A stretch of 64,000 nt of DNA from Caballeronia turbans (GCA_001544655.2 FCOD02000013.1:1-64000), one strand, 5' to 3'. Positions 18,271 to 27,685 are shown, numbered from the stretch's first letter. Notes: generated by a model not told the origin, from the sequence alone. Numbers and translations: made by a program.

Positions 18271-19491
18271 CTAATCACTCGCGAGCCCGATGGGGAGTAA
18301 CAAGGTCGTCGTGAATCCGGGCATCGGCGGCGTCGTCCAGCGGCGCGCGCGACCGCGACCGAACGATTGCACCTTGCCGCTCGCGGCGAGCGCATCGAGC
18401 GAGCGCTGCACCGTGCGCTGGCTCGCGCCGAGCGCAATTGCGAGCGCCGAGCTCGACCACGACTCGCCATCGGCGAGAAACGCCAGCAACGGCGCGAATT
18501 CGTCTTCGACGGGCAGCGCGAGCACGGCCACGTCGCGCGCATGACGCGGCTTCAGCACGAAGCCTCGCGGCGTCGCGTCGATGCTCGCGTGCGCCCGCAG
18601 CATCGCGCGTAATCTGCCCATCTCGACGCGCAGCCGCGCACGATGCGTCTCGTCCGCTTCCCTGATGCGAAACGCCCGCAGAATGAGCGCGTCGCGCGGC
18701 ACGTCGCGAGGCCATGCCTGCGCGAGCATGCGCGCGAGCGTGAAGAGCACGGGGCGCGTCGCGAGCGATATCGACATGCCGTTCTCACGCACGCACAGAC
18801 GGCATGCATCGACGACAAATGCGTCCGATGCCAGCAACGCCTCGACTTCGTAGAGCCGCAGCAGCCGCTCTTGCCCATGTGCGATGAGGCGCGCGGCGGG
18901 CGTGCTCAACATGCGCCATGCGCTATCCACTTCGGCGGCAAGTGCCGGAATGCCCGCCTGCCGCGCGGCTTGCGTCGCGCGTTCGAGCGCGGCGTGCGCC
19001 GCTTTCGTATGAAGACGCCGCAACGCGATGCCTGCCGCGATCAGCTCATGCGCCGCCCGCGACGCAGCGGGAAGCGCCCCGGGATTCAGTTCGACGAGCA
19101 TGCGCTCGGCATCGTCGGTTCGTCCGATGAGCAGCGCGCGACGCACTTCCAGATAGCGCGCATGCGCGGCGTTCGCGTGGTCGCCGTGCGCTTCGAGAAT
19201 CGCGCGGGCGTGATCGAGTGCTTTCGCGGGCCACGCGAGATCGCGCGATGCGAGCGCGATCTCCGCTTCCGCGACGATACAGCGCGAGCGCGCGAGCGCC
19301 TCTTTCGCACCGAACGCACGCGCCGCGCTTTTCACGAGCGCACGCGCGCGCACGAAGTCGCCGAGCTGCGCCATCGCGATGCCGCGCAACGCAAGCGCGC
19401 TTGCATCCTCACGCAGCGCGATGCGATTCAGCGCGCCGAGCGGATCACCCGCCGCGAGCGCGCGCGCCGCCGCCGTGATCAGCGAATCCAT
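18271..19491 (-). CDS. Large HTH regulator with helical-repeat N-terminus
   Basis: This 406-residue protein has an Ala-rich helical N-terminal region (about 1-200) that looks like TPR/HEAT-type repeats. A winged-helix-like segment follows at about 225-310 (SLATRPVLFTLARML...LILRAFRIREADETHRARLRV). The C-terminus is a second HTH (SSSALAIALGASQRTVQRSLDALAASGKV, about 345-375). The layout resembles SARP/BTAD-related regulators without a named match. It is divergent from the DUF2182 gene, whose promoter lies in the 99-bp spacer, and precedes a beta-propeller gene on its own strand. Confidence 0.6.
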   Translation of the reverse strand: MDSLITAAARALAAGDPLGALNRIALREDASALALRGIAMAQLGDFVRARALVKSAARAFGAKEALARSRCIVAEAEIALASRDLAWPAKALDHARAILEAHGDHANAAHARYLEVRRALLIGRTDDAERMLVELNPGALPAASRAAHELIAAGIALRRLHTKAAHAALERATQAARQAGIPALAAEVDSAWRMLSTPAARLIAHGQERLLRLYEVEALLASDAFVVDACRLCVRENGMSISLATRPVLFTLARMLAQAWPRDVPRDALILRAFRIREADETHRARLRVEMGRLRAMLRAHASIDATPRGFVLKPRHARDVAVLALPVEDEFAPLLAFLADGESWSSSALAIALGASQRTVQRSLDALAASGKVQSFGRGRARRWTTPPMPGFTTTLLLPIGLASD

Positions 19492-19590
19492 GCGAATCCC
19501 GACACACTTGTCACTCCTTTGCGGTAGATGCCCGCGACTAATCTAACACCGTACCCGACGCGCACCGGGCGAATGCAAAGGGACGACATC

Positions 19591-20370
19591 ATGAACGTGC
19601 TCACCGTGAACATCGAACGAGAGGCCTCGCCTCATTCGCGCCGCCGCTTCGTTGCCGTGGCCGCGCTCGTTTTTCTGGCGGGCGTGATCGTGACGTGCGC
19701 GATCCATACGTCGATGTCATCGATGAGCGAGTTGCCGATGCCCGGCGGCTGGATGCTCTCGCCCACCTTCACGCCGATGTGCGGCCGCACATGGCTGCGC
19801 ACGGCGACGGCATTCGTCGGCATGTGGATCGCGATGATGACCGCGATGATGCTGCCTTCTTTCGCGCCGCTTCTGTGGCGTTATCGCGCAATGCTCGATG
19901 GCGCGGGCACGCGTCTCTCGTGGAGCATGGCCGCAGGCTATGCCTTCATTTGGACGATGACCGGCATCGCTGCTTTCGCGCTCGTCGCGATCCTCACCGA
20001 GTTCGTGATGCGCGCACCGGCCATCGCGCGTTGTGTTCCCTTCGCGAGTGGCGCCGTCGTGTCGCTGGCGGGCGTGGCGCAGTGTTCGCAGTGGCATGCG
20101 ACGCTGCTTGCGCGCTGCACGCATTGCAGGCACATGCGTGCCGAGTGGCTCGACGGCGTGCGACACGGACTTCATTGCGTCTCTTGCTGCGCAGGCCTGA
20201 CCGCGGCCCTCTTCGTCTTCGGCGTCATGGATCTGCGCGCAATGGCGCTCGTTACGCTGGCGATAACCGCGGAACGTCTGCTGCCTTCGTTCAGGCGCGT
20301 GCCGCAGGTTATCGGCATCGTTCTGGTGCTGCTCGGGTTGATGATTATCGCCGGTTCAAGCCGGCTGTAA
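19591..20370 (+). CDS. DUF2182 metal-binding integral membrane protein
   Basis: This 259-residue protein has about five or six membrane helices and the DUF2182 signature GMWIAMMTAMMLPSFAPLL (about 85-105). A Cys/His-rich loop, CTHCRHMR ... HGLHCVSCCAGL, is typical of the family and may bind a metal or heme. The start at 19591 is chosen because AAAGGGA sits eight bases upstream and the longer frame adds nothing conserved. Family members are often linked to copper or cytochrome functions, but the role is unknown. The large HTH regulator is divergent. Confidence 0.8.
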   Translation: MNVLTVNIEREASPHSRRRFVAVAALVFLAGVIVTCAIHTSMSSMSELPMPGGWMLSPTFTPMCGRTWLRTATAFVGMWIAMMTAMMLPSFAPLLWRYRAMLDGAGTRLSWSMAAGYAFIWTMTGIAAFALVAILTEFVMRAPAIARCVPFASGAVVSLAGVAQCSQWHATLLARCTHCRHMRAEWLDGVRHGLHCVSCCAGLTAALFVFGVMDLRAMALVTLAITAERLLPSFRRVPQVIGIVLVLLGLMIIAGSSRL

Positions 20371-20419
20371 GCAAGGCCTTTACCGGGCAAGCGATTTGAA
20401 ATACGTTTTAATCGCTCAC

Positions 20420-20446
20420 TAAAGGACGGTGCTTTGCTGTCGTTAT
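20420..20446 (+). promoter_or_regulatory. Candidate FliA (sigma-28) promoter of the chemoreceptor gene
   Basis: TAAA (20420-20423), a 15-nt spacer and GTCGTTAT (20439-20446) match the FliA consensus with 4 of 4 and 5 of 8 positions. It lies about 95 bp before the chemoreceptor ATG. Chemoreceptor genes are normally in the FliA regulon, which strengthens an otherwise moderate match. Confidence 0.5.
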
Positions 20447-20542
20447 ACAGACCAGCCGACGCGTTTCATCGGCCGCGCAGCAGGCGAAGCATCGCCGCCC
20501 GCGTGCGTACGCCTTCTCGATGCAGCCACTCTTGAGAGAACT

Positions 20543-22099
20543 ATGTTTTCGACAATCAAAGGCCGTCTGGCCTTGGCCATGATGCTGTTGAGCGCGCTGC
20601 TTGTCGCGATCGGCATGGTCGGACTGACCGGCATGAGCCGGTCCAACGCGGTAGCGTACGACCTCTTCACGAATGAAATGCCGAGCGCGGTGTCCGTCGG
20701 CAACGCGGAAATGTTCATGGCGCGCGAGCGCCTCTCCTTCGACCGCGCAGCGCTGAATGTGGGCACGCCCGCGGCGGAAGATGCGATCGGACGCGGCGCG
20801 CTGATGCGCAAGACCTCCGACGACGCATGGACGAAATATGCCGGCCTGCCGCAAGGCTCCGACGAAAAGCCGCTCGCCGACAAATTCAACGAGCAGCGTC
20901 TCGCGCTGCAAAAGCAGATCGACGAAGGTTATGCCGATATCCGCGCGCAGGATCAGGCGAAGATCGTCGCCGACGCGAGCGCGATGCAGGCAGCATTCAA
21001 CGAGTTCGCGAAGACGGGCGTCGCGCTGCGCAAGCTGCAATTCGACCAGGCGAAGGCCTTGTATGACGAAGGCCAGGAAACCTTCGGCGCGTTTCGCATC
21101 GGCTGCATTGTTGCGATTCTGCTCGGCGTCGCCGCGGCGCTCCATACGTGGATGTCGTTGCGCCGTCGTATCTCGCGTCCGCTCGATGCCGCGCTCGCGC
21201 AATTCAATGCGATCGCAAACGGCGACCTGCGCCGCAGCGTGACGGTCAGCTCGAACGACGAAATGGGCCAGTTGTTGCGCGGTCTCGCGACCATGCAAGC
21301 GAGCCTCATCGATACGGTTCGCACGGTACGCGGCGGCAGCGAATCGATTGCATCCGCGACCAAGCAGATCGCGGCGGGCAACGTGGATCTTTCCTCACGC
21401 ACGGAACAGCAGGCGTCGGCGCTTCAGGAAACCGCCTCGAGCATGGACGAACTGACGGGCACGGTGAAGCAGAACGCCGACAACGCGCGTCAGGCTAGCG
21501 TGCTCGCCGCGAACGCGTCGGAGATCGCGGGCAAGGGCAGCCATGTCGTGTCGCAAGTCGTGACGACGATGGGCGAGATCAACCAGAGCTCGTCGAAGAT
21601 CGCGGACATCATCACGATCATCGAAGGCATCGCGTTCCAGACCAACATTCTCGCGCTGAACGCGGCGGTCGAAGCCGCGCGCGCCGGCGAGGAAGGACGC
21701 GGCTTCGCAGTCGTCGCAGGCGAAGTGCGCTCGCTCGCGCAGCGTTCGTCGGCGGCGGCGAAGGAGATCAAGGAACTGATCGACAGCTCGGTCGAGCGCG
21801 TGCAATCGGGCACCGCGCTCGTCGACGAAGCCGGCCGCACGATGAACGAGATCAGCACGGCCGTGCAGCGCGTGACCGACATCATGGGCGAAATCGCGGC
21901 GGCTTCGGAAGAGCAGAGCAGCGGCATCGAGCAGGTGGCGCGCGCCGTCACGCAGATGGATGAAGTGACGCAACAGAACGCGGCGCTCGTCGAAGAAGCG
22001 GCGGCGGCGGCCCAGTCGCTCGAAGATCAGGCTGGCGCGTTGCGCACGGCAGTGGAGACGTTCCGGCTTCACGACGAAGGCATGCGCGCGACGGCCTGA
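20543..22099 (+). CDS. Methyl-accepting chemotaxis protein, Tar-like
   Basis: This 518-residue receptor has an N-terminal membrane helix (about 8-29) and a periplasmic four-helix-bundle ligand domain (about 30-190). A second membrane helix (about 190-210) is followed by a HAMP domain ([24 protein letters not shown]). The long cytoplasmic signalling hairpin has the invariant tip [20 protein letters not shown]. There is no C-terminal NWETF-type pentapeptide, so adaptation would rely on other receptors' CheR tethers. The ligand is unknown. The start at 20543 is set by the membrane helix. Confidence 0.93.
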   Translation: MFSTIKGRLALAMMLLSALLVAIGMVGLTGMSRSNAVAYDLFTNEMPSAVSVGNAEMFMARERLSFDRAALNVGTPAAEDAIGRGALMRKTSDDAWTKYAGLPQGSDEKPLADKFNEQRLALQKQIDEGYADIRAQDQAKIVADASAMQAAFNEFAKTGVALRKLQFDQAKALYDEGQETFGAFRIGCIVAILLGVAAALHTWMSLRRRISRPLDAALAQFNAIANGDLRRSVTVSSNDEMGQLLRGLATMQASLIDTVRTVRGGSESIASATKQIAAGNVDLSSRTEQQASALQETASSMDELTGTVKQNADNARQASVLAANASEIAGKGSHVVSQVVTTMGEINQSSSKIADIITIIEGIAFQTNILALNAAVEAARAGEEGRGFAVVAGEVRSLAQRSSAAAKEIKELIDSSVERVQSGTALVDEAGRTMNEISTAVQRVTDIMGEIAAASEEQSSGIEQVARAVTQMDEVTQQNAALVEEAAAAAQSLEDQAGALRTAVETFRLHDEGMRATA

Positions 22100-22124
22100 A
22101 GCCGTTTCGCGGTTCCATGATGCG

Positions 22125-22164
22125 CGGCTCGCGATCCTTCGGGACGCGAGCCGTTTTCCTTTCC
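22125..22164 (+). terminator. Intrinsic terminator after the chemoreceptor gene
   Basis: CGGCTCGCG (22125-22133) pairs with CGCGAGCCG (22145-22153). The inner TCC-TTCG-GGA forms a stable C(UUCG)G tetraloop, and TTTTCCTTT follows. It lies 25 bp after the chemoreceptor stop. Confidence 0.88.
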
Positions 22165-22326
22165 GAGCCATAACCGCCGGTAATCACCTCATGAGGCGAA
22201 TTCAATAGACGGCTATCGCTGTTTTCGCGAGACTGCGGGACGTCGGACCATCATGCGGTCCGCCCTCGAAAAGAGCGCGCGCAACGGATCAATCCGCGCG
22301 CAACAAGCCTCGGAGGAGACAAGAAG

Positions 22327-23652
22327 ATGCTGCATCGCCCAAGAGTCACCCGCTCCGTTCTCGCGCTGATGTGCGCGATGTCCTTCATCATGTACCTCGA
22401 TCGCGTCAACCTGTCTGCTGCCGCAGGTCTGATCCGCGACGATCTTCATCTCACCAACACCGACATCGGGCTCGTGTTCGGTGCTTTCGCTTATACGTAT
22501 GCGATCTGTCAGGTCATCGGCGGATGGTTCAGCGACCGCTTCGGCGCCAAGACGACGCTCGTGCTGTGCGCGTCGATCTGGATCGTCGCGACGATCGCGA
22601 CGGGATTCGCGGGTGGCGTCGTGTCGCTGTTCTGCGCGCGCATGCTGCTCGGCGTCGGCGAAGGCGCGGCGCTGCCCGCGCAGGCGCGCGCACTCGTCAA
22701 CTGGTATCCGGCGGGCAAGCGCGGCTTCGTGCAAGGTCTCACGCATTCGTTCTCGCGCCTCGGCAACGCGCTCACGCCGCCCTTGATCGCGTTACTGGTC
22801 GCGTTCGCTTCGTGGCGCGCTTCGTTCGTGCTCGTCGGCGCGCTGACGGCGGTGTGGGTCGTCGTATATGCGTGGTACTTCGCGGATAACCCGCGCAAGC
22901 ATCGGCACATGACGGCCGAGGAAGAAGCGCAGTTGCCGCCTGAAAACAAGGTCGCCGTCGACAAGACGCGCGAGCCTACGCCCTGGGGCCGCCTGCTCAA
23001 GCGCATCTCGCCGACGATGATCGTCTACTTCTGCTATGGCTGGACCGGCTGGCTCTTCTTCACGTGGCTGCCGACTTTCTTCATGCATGGACGCGGTCTC
23101 GATCTGAAGAGCTCGGCGCTCTTTTCGGCGGGCGTATTTCTTTCGGGTGTCGTCGGCAATACGGCGGGCGGCGTGATCTCGGATCGCATTCTGAAGCGCA
23201 CGGGCAGTGTCGTTTCAGCGCGGCGCAACATGATCATCGTCGCGTTCCTCGGTGCGCTCGTGTTTCTCGCGCCGGTGATGGTCGTGAAATCGCTGCCGGT
23301 CATGGCTGCGTCGTTGAGCCTGTCGTTCTTCTTTCTGGAGATGACGATCGGGCCGATCTGGGCCGTGCCGATGGACATTACGCCGAAGCACGTCGGGATC
23401 GCGAGCGGGCTCGTCAATGCGGGATCGGCTATCGCCGGGATCTTTTCGCCGATCGTGTTCGGGTTCGTCGTCGACCGGACTGGGAGTTGGACGTTGCCTT
23501 TCGCAGGATCGCTCGGGTTGCTCGCGGTCGGAATCGTGATGACGTTTTTCATGCGGCCGGATATCGCACTGGATAGTGCTGCAGCTTCCGATAATGCCGG
23601 GCGCACGGCGCATGGGGAGTTGAAGCTGGCGGAGCGGCGGAGCGGGTCGTGA
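22327..23652 (+). CDS. MFS transporter, ACS family (hexuronate/glucarate-like)
   Basis: This 441-residue carrier has 12 membrane helices. Landmarks are SFIMYLDRVNLSAAAGLIRDD after helix 1, GWFSDRFGAKTTL in loop 2-3 and ARMLLGVGEGAALPAQARAL in helix 4, all typical of GudP/ExuT/GarP-type ACS carriers of sugar acids. An excellent GGAGGAGA precedes the start. It stands alone, without enzymes, so the substrate cannot be narrowed. Confidence 0.88.
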   Translation: MLHRPRVTRSVLALMCAMSFIMYLDRVNLSAAAGLIRDDLHLTNTDIGLVFGAFAYTYAICQVIGGWFSDRFGAKTTLVLCASIWIVATIATGFAGGVVSLFCARMLLGVGEGAALPAQARALVNWYPAGKRGFVQGLTHSFSRLGNALTPPLIALLVAFASWRASFVLVGALTAVWVVVYAWYFADNPRKHRHMTAEEEAQLPPENKVAVDKTREPTPWGRLLKRISPTMIVYFCYGWTGWLFFTWLPTFFMHGRGLDLKSSALFSAGVFLSGVVGNTAGGVISDRILKRTGSVVSARRNMIIVAFLGALVFLAPVMVVKSLPVMAASLSLSFFFLEMTIGPIWAVPMDITPKHVGIASGLVNAGSAIAGIFSPIVFGFVVDRTGSWTLPFAGSLGLLAVGIVMTFFMRPDIALDSAAASDNAGRTAHGELKLAERRSGS

Positions 23653-23718
23653 GGGCCTGCTCGTATTCCTCCGCAAAACGCCTTTGCTACTCGAATGCAC
23701 GCATGCTGCTTTCAAACG

Positions 23719-23746
23719 CAAAAAAAGACCGGCGCGAACGCCGGTC
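23719..23746 (-). terminator. Intrinsic terminator of the kynurenine/porin operon
   Basis: On the minus strand, GACCGGCG and CGCCGGTC form a perfect 8-bp stem with a TTCG loop, followed by TTTTTT. It lies about 80 bp beyond the porin stop at 23826. A second small hairpin, CCCCG-TTG-CGGGG, is at about 23752-23764. Confidence 0.9.
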
Positions 23747-23825
23747 AAAGGCCCCCGTTGCGGGGACCACTTAGGTACTCTGAATCAGGACGCGGCGGCC
23801 GCAACGCTCCGTGGACATAGCACGC

Positions 23826-24893
23826 TTAGAACTTGTGGCGAATCCCGATTCGAACCGCGGTCTGCACGTCCGTCCCGGACGCGTCACCTAGCGCGGCCTG
23901 CGCCTGTGCGCTAAAGCCGTGGTCATGCGCAAGCGCGGCTACGAAATAGACGTCCGTACGCTTCGAGAGGAAATAGTCGCCGCTGAGTGTCAACTGGTTC
24001 GCGCTGCCGACTCCATTGTTGCGGTGCTGATATTGCGCGCCGCCCGCAAGAGACAACGTCGGAATGACCTGATAGGCCAGGCCGGCTTCATAGGTCGTTG
24101 CGCGCGGTTTCGTTCCGCTGCTGAGTTGCACGTCGGAAACCATTCCGAACAGGCGCGCTTTTCCAATCATGTAGGCCGCGCCGCCCGCGAATTCTCTCGA
24201 GTTTGCAGAAGGCGTGGCGTTGTGGCGCGACATATACGCAAGTGCAGCGCTCAGCGGTCCGTTGTCGTAGCTCACGACGAAGTTGCTCGAACTGTTCGTG
24301 CCCATCGAACCGGCAACGTTACCGAAACCGTACATACCGCCAAGCGTGAAACCCGCGATGGACGGCGACTGGTACTTCACCGCGTTGTTCACCTGATCGC
24401 CCCATACGCGATTGTCGAGCGAGTAGCCGCCGGCTGCGTATGCGGGGAGACTCCATGCGAGAAGGCCCGCTGGTGTATTCGAGCCTACCGCGAACGCCGG
24501 GAAGATGTCGCCGATGAAATCGTACTGCCGGCCCAGCGTGAGCGTGCCCCAATTGCTCGACAGTCCGACGAAGGCTTGTCGTCCGAACTCGAGCCCGCCC
24601 TGACCGAGTGCACCGGTTCCGACGTCGAACCCGTTCTCCAGCGCAAAGATCGCTTTGAGTCCACCGCCCAGATCTTCGGATCCTCTCAGTCCCCATCGAC
24701 TGCCCTGTGAAGATCCCGACGTGAATTGCACGACGGCGCCCTTCTGCGTGGGCGTATCCACCCGATTGGTGTAAGTGACTCCCGCATCGATTATTCCGTA
24801 CAAAGTCACGGATGATTGCGCTGAAGCGGCTCCGCACGTCAAAGTCGCAATGGCCGCTATGATTGGTCTTTTAATTTTCCGTCTCCTTAGCAT
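23826..24893 (-). CDS. Trimeric porin, last gene of the kynurenine-type operon
   Basis: This 355-residue porin has a signal peptide (RRRKIKRPIIAAIATLTCGAASA) cleaved before QSSVTLYGIIDAGV, and it ends RIGIRHKF with the terminal Phe needed for outer-membrane assembly. It shares the FALENGFDVGTG / RQAFVGLSSNWGTLTLGRQ blocks of Burkholderia Porin_4 proteins. It sits 68 bp after the isomerase gene in the same direction and before a strong terminator. It therefore probably provides outer-membrane passage for the substrate of the operon. An AAGGAG lies inside the first codons rather than upstream. Confidence 0.9.
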   Translation of the reverse strand: MLRRRKIKRPIIAAIATLTCGAASAQSSVTLYGIIDAGVTYTNRVDTPTQKGAVVQFTSGSSQGSRWGLRGSEDLGGGLKAIFALENGFDVGTGALGQGGLEFGRQAFVGLSSNWGTLTLGRQYDFIGDIFPAFAVGSNTPAGLLAWSLPAYAAGGYSLDNRVWGDQVNNAVKYQSPSIAGFTLGGMYGFGNVAGSMGTNSSSNFVVSYDNGPLSAALAYMSRHNATPSANSREFAGGAAYMIGKARLFGMVSDVQLSSGTKPRATTYEAGLAYQVIPTLSLAGGAQYQHRNNGVGSANQLTLSGDYFLSKRTDVYFVAALAHDHGFSAQAQAALGDASGTDVQTAVRIGIRHKF

Positions 24894-24961
24894 ATCTAAA
24901 CTTAAACCGATTTACTATTTGCTCGGTCGCAAACGTCACTCGTACGTAACGCTCGAACTTC

Positions 24962-25720
24962 TCAATATCGTCCGGACAACAGGGAGCCGAAGCCAGGCAC
25001 CGACGGATCCAGGCCAAGCCGCTTGAGCATGGCGAATGCGGTCGCCACCGAAGAAGACACCACCGGCAGGCCGATCCGATCCTCGATTGGCTGGACGGAC
25101 GCGAGCGACGGCATCTGAACGCAGGCGGATGCGACAACGGCATCGACTCCGCTGATATTGAGTCTTCGCGTTATCTCGATGGGCGCGCGCGGGTCTCGAA
25201 GTCCCACTTCGATGTTATCGGGGATTTCGAGCGAGATGCTGTCGACGACTTCGATTCCCTCGTTCGCGAGGTAGTCGATGACCAGCCCGGTCAATGGCTT
25301 CATGTAGGGCGTGAGAATCGACACCTTCCTGGCGCCCAACGTCTTGAGACCATCGACCAGAGCACCCGCACTGGTCACGACCGGCGCCAGCGCGCCGTTT
25401 TCCACCGTTCGCCGCATCAGCCGGGCCTCCGACGTGTGGTGATAGCCGGGTCCCATGCTCATGATGGCGACCAGACACGCATAGCCGATGACATCGACGT
25501 GCGCATCGGACAGTTCGAGCGCACATCGCTCGCTCTCGCCGTCCATGCGCTCCAGCTCTTCCTTCGTCACGTGCTTCATGCGCATCCGGCTCGAATGAAA
25601 CGTGAAGCGTTCGCTTGCGACGGCCTCGCGCGCCCGAAAGATGGCGGGGACCTCCGTCTCCATCGTGGTATTCGAGGAAGGAACGATCTGTCCGATACGA
25701 AAGGCCTTCTTTTCACTCAT
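24962..25720 (-). CDS. Maleate cis-trans isomerase-like Asp/Glu racemase family protein
   Basis: This 252-residue member of the Asp/Glu racemase superfamily resembles maleate isomerase (MaiA/NicE) and arylmalonate decarboxylase. The start RIGQIVPSSNTTMETEVP is the typical N-terminal substrate loop. The two expected cysteines are present in GYACLVAIMSMG (about 80) and VASACVQMPS (about 198). Maleate isomerase converts maleate to fumarate. The start at 25720 has GGAGCCCGG upstream and overlaps the nitrilase stop by 8 nt. In this operon it would be the last step after ring cleavage and hydrolysis. Confidence 0.8.
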   Translation of the reverse strand: MSEKKAFRIGQIVPSSNTTMETEVPAIFRAREAVASERFTFHSSRMRMKHVTKEELERMDGESERCALELSDAHVDVIGYACLVAIMSMGPGYHHTSEARLMRRTVENGALAPVVTSAGALVDGLKTLGARKVSILTPYMKPLTGLVIDYLANEGIEVVDSISLEIPDNIEVGLRDPRAPIEITRRLNISGVDAVVASACVQMPSLASVQPIEDRIGLPVVSSSVATAFAMLKRLGLDPSVPGFGSLLSGRY

Positions 25721-26729
25721 TTCCGGGCTCCAGCAACTCGTTATCGTTCTCGGCTTGTTCGGAAGCCGCATCCTCGAACGTCGCTGCTTGCAGCGGCTTG
25801 CGTTTCACACGAAGTTGGAAAATATCGAATCGGTTGTATTGCCCGGCGATGTCATGCATCTGGCGCGGCTGGATACAATTTCCGAGATCGATATCCGCGT
25901 AGGCGATTCCTTCTTCGTCGATGAGCGGTTCACCGATCACCCGACCGTCCGGTCCGAGAAAACCTGAAAACGCACTGTGGCGCCGCGTCAGGCGCTCGCG
26001 CGCGTTCGGATAATCGGTTTCGAGCGCGCCAATGATCTCTTCTGAAACGGTCGAGCACGAGACGACAGTGAATAGCTTGCCCTCGAAGCTATGCGCAGCC
26101 GCGCGTACTTTGATGGCTTCGGCCATGTCGTAGTCCAGCGGCGCCGCCGGCAACGCGATGTAGTTCGCGACGTGCACCAGCTCACCTTGCGCGATCAGTG
26201 CGAAGCGCGCGAGCGTGTTGGTGTTTTCTCCACAAGCGAGCACGCCGAGCGGTCCCACGCTCGTAGCGTGAACACGCAGGCATGCGGCATCCCCCGGCGC
26301 CCACGTGAGCTTTTCCGCCCATGTGGGCACCAGCTTGCGATGACGGCCGAGAATCCGCCCCTCGTCGGATATCGTGACGACGGTGTTGAACAAAGTCCCG
26401 ATGGAACTCCGGCTGCGCTCGTTGACACCGATTACCACGTTGATCCGGTGCAGTGCTGCTGCTTCCGCGATCTTCGAAATCTCGGGGCCGGGAATCTCGA
26501 TTGCCGCGCGCGCCAGGCGCTCGAACCAGCGGCTGCCTTGCAATGGGTCGCCGAGCCAGCTCCAATAGGGATACGCGGAAACGAACACTTCCGGGAAGGC
26601 CACGAGCTGCGCGCCATTGGCCGCTGCTTCTGCGATGAGGCTCACTGCCTTCTCGACGGTCGCATCCGTGTCGAGAAACACAGGGGCCGTCTGGACCGCC
26701 GCGGCTTTGAATTTGCGAAGTTGCAGCAT
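25713..26729 (-). CDS. Nitrilase-superfamily C-N hydrolase in the kynurenine-type operon
   Basis: This 338-residue enzyme has the complete Glu47 (FPEVFV), Lys132 (RHRKLVPT) and Cys166 (VLACGENTN) triad plus the second Glu (WAEK) of the nitrilase superfamily. The overall sequence is closest in feel to true nitrilases (branch 1), but the nucleophile motif is CGEN, not the usual CWE. The substrate may be a nitrile or a small amide. Its place between a ring-cleavage hydrolase and a maleate isomerase makes maleamate-type amidase activity worth testing. Its ATG overlaps the stop of the preceding FAH gene (TGATG). Confidence 0.82.
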   Translation of the reverse strand: MLQLRKFKAAAVQTAPVFLDTDATVEKAVSLIAEAAANGAQLVAFPEVFVSAYPYWSWLGDPLQGSRWFERLARAAIEIPGPEISKIAEAAALHRINVVIGVNERSRSSIGTLFNTVVTISDEGRILGRHRKLVPTWAEKLTWAPGDAACLRVHATSVGPLGVLACGENTNTLARFALIAQGELVHVANYIALPAAPLDYDMAEAIKVRAAAHSFEGKLFTVVSCSTVSEEIIGALETDYPNARERLTRRHSAFSGFLGPDGRVIGEPLIDEEGIAYADIDLGNCIQPRQMHDIAGQYNRFDIFQLRVKRKPLQAATFEDAASEQAENDNELLEPGNE

Positions 26730-27685
26730 CAGTTATCCCCGGCACGTTGCGACCGAGTCTTTCGCGGCTCGTTGCCCACGGCGACCACCGGGTTGCGCAG
26801 CGTACCGATCTTTTCGACCCACGCCTCGACGACATCGCCCGGCCACAACCATTCCTGAGGCGATCGTCCCGCCCCGACGCCCGCGGGTGTCCCCGTCGCG
26901 ATGATGTCGCCCGGTTCCAACGTAATGGCCGAACTGATGTCCGCGATCAGAGCTGGAATGTCGAACAACAAGTGGCGCGTGTTGGAGCGTTGCTTCTCCA
27001 CGCCATTGACCTTCAAGCCGAGGTCCAGGTCGTGGGGATCGCCAATCTCGTCGGCCGTCACGAGCACAGGTCCGAGCGGTGCGTACGTGTCTTGGCCCTT
27101 CGAGAAGATCCATTGACCGGCGCGGCGATTGTCACGGGCGCTGATGTCATTAATGACCGTGTAGCCGAAGACGTGGCCGAGCGCGTCTTGCACGCTCACG
27201 TTCTTTGCCCGACGACCGATGACGACGGCCAGCTCACCTTCCCAGTCGAGCTGCTGCGTGATCGCCGCGTTATGCTCGATGGCGTCTCCTGTTCCGATCA
27301 CGCTCGTGGGAGGCTTCGAAAATATGACCGGTTGCTTCGCCAGATCCTTCGACGTGTCCAGTGTTCGGCTCGACTCATCCACGTGTTCGACGTAATTCAA
27401 TCCGACGCCGAATATGTTCTTCCGCGGCCGCGGAATGGGTGCGAGCAGCTTCACGTTCACGAGCGGAACAGCACAGTCCAGCGGCCCGTTCCCCCCGTGC
27501 TGCTCCAGCAGCTTCGCAACGCGCTCGACCGCGTGCGGCCCGATGTCGATGAATTCGAGCATATCGGAGGGAAGCGTGACACCGGCGTGAGCACCGAGTT
27601 GCTCGATGTCGATGATGAAATCACCGACAACCGCGCCGAGCCGGGCGGCAGCGGTAACATTCGTTCGATAGGTAGCGAGTTGCAT
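26729..27685 (-). CDS. Fumarylacetoacetate hydrolase-family protein (acylpyruvate hydrolase-like)
   Basis: This 318-residue FAH-fold enzyme has the family start of its catalytic domain at IFGVGLNYVEHVDES, with metal-ligand acid residues in DWEGELAVVIGR. NDISARDN, SKGQDTYAPLGPVLV and GDIIATGTPAGVG follow as further FAH motifs. FAH-family members hydrolyse acylpyruvates such as maleyl- or fumarylpyruvate. Directly downstream of a gentisate-type dioxygenase gene, it would release pyruvate from the ring-cleavage product. The start at 27685 (MQLATYRT) is preferred to an upstream Met. The spacing to the next gene is minimal. Confidence 0.88.
   Translation of the reverse strand: MQLATYRTNVTAAARLGAVVGDFIIDIEQLGAHAGVTLPSDMLEFIDIGPHAVERVAKLLEQHGGNGPLDCAVPLVNVKLLAPIPRPRKNIFGVGLNYVEHVDESSRTLDTSKDLAKQPVIFSKPPTSVIGTGDAIEHNAAITQQLDWEGELAVVIGRRAKNVSVQDALGHVFGYTVINDISARDNRRAGQWIFSKGQDTYAPLGPVLVTADEIGDPHDLDLGLKVNGVEKQRSNTRHLLFDIPALIADISSAITLEPGDIIATGTPAGVGAGRSPQEWLWPGDVVEAWVEKIGTLRNPVVAVGNEPRKTRSQRAGDN

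Noticed and set aside
23735-23770. Possible attenuator before the porin
   Set aside because: The hairpins lie downstream of the porin stop, and the T-run orientation fits a terminator of the minus-strand operon.
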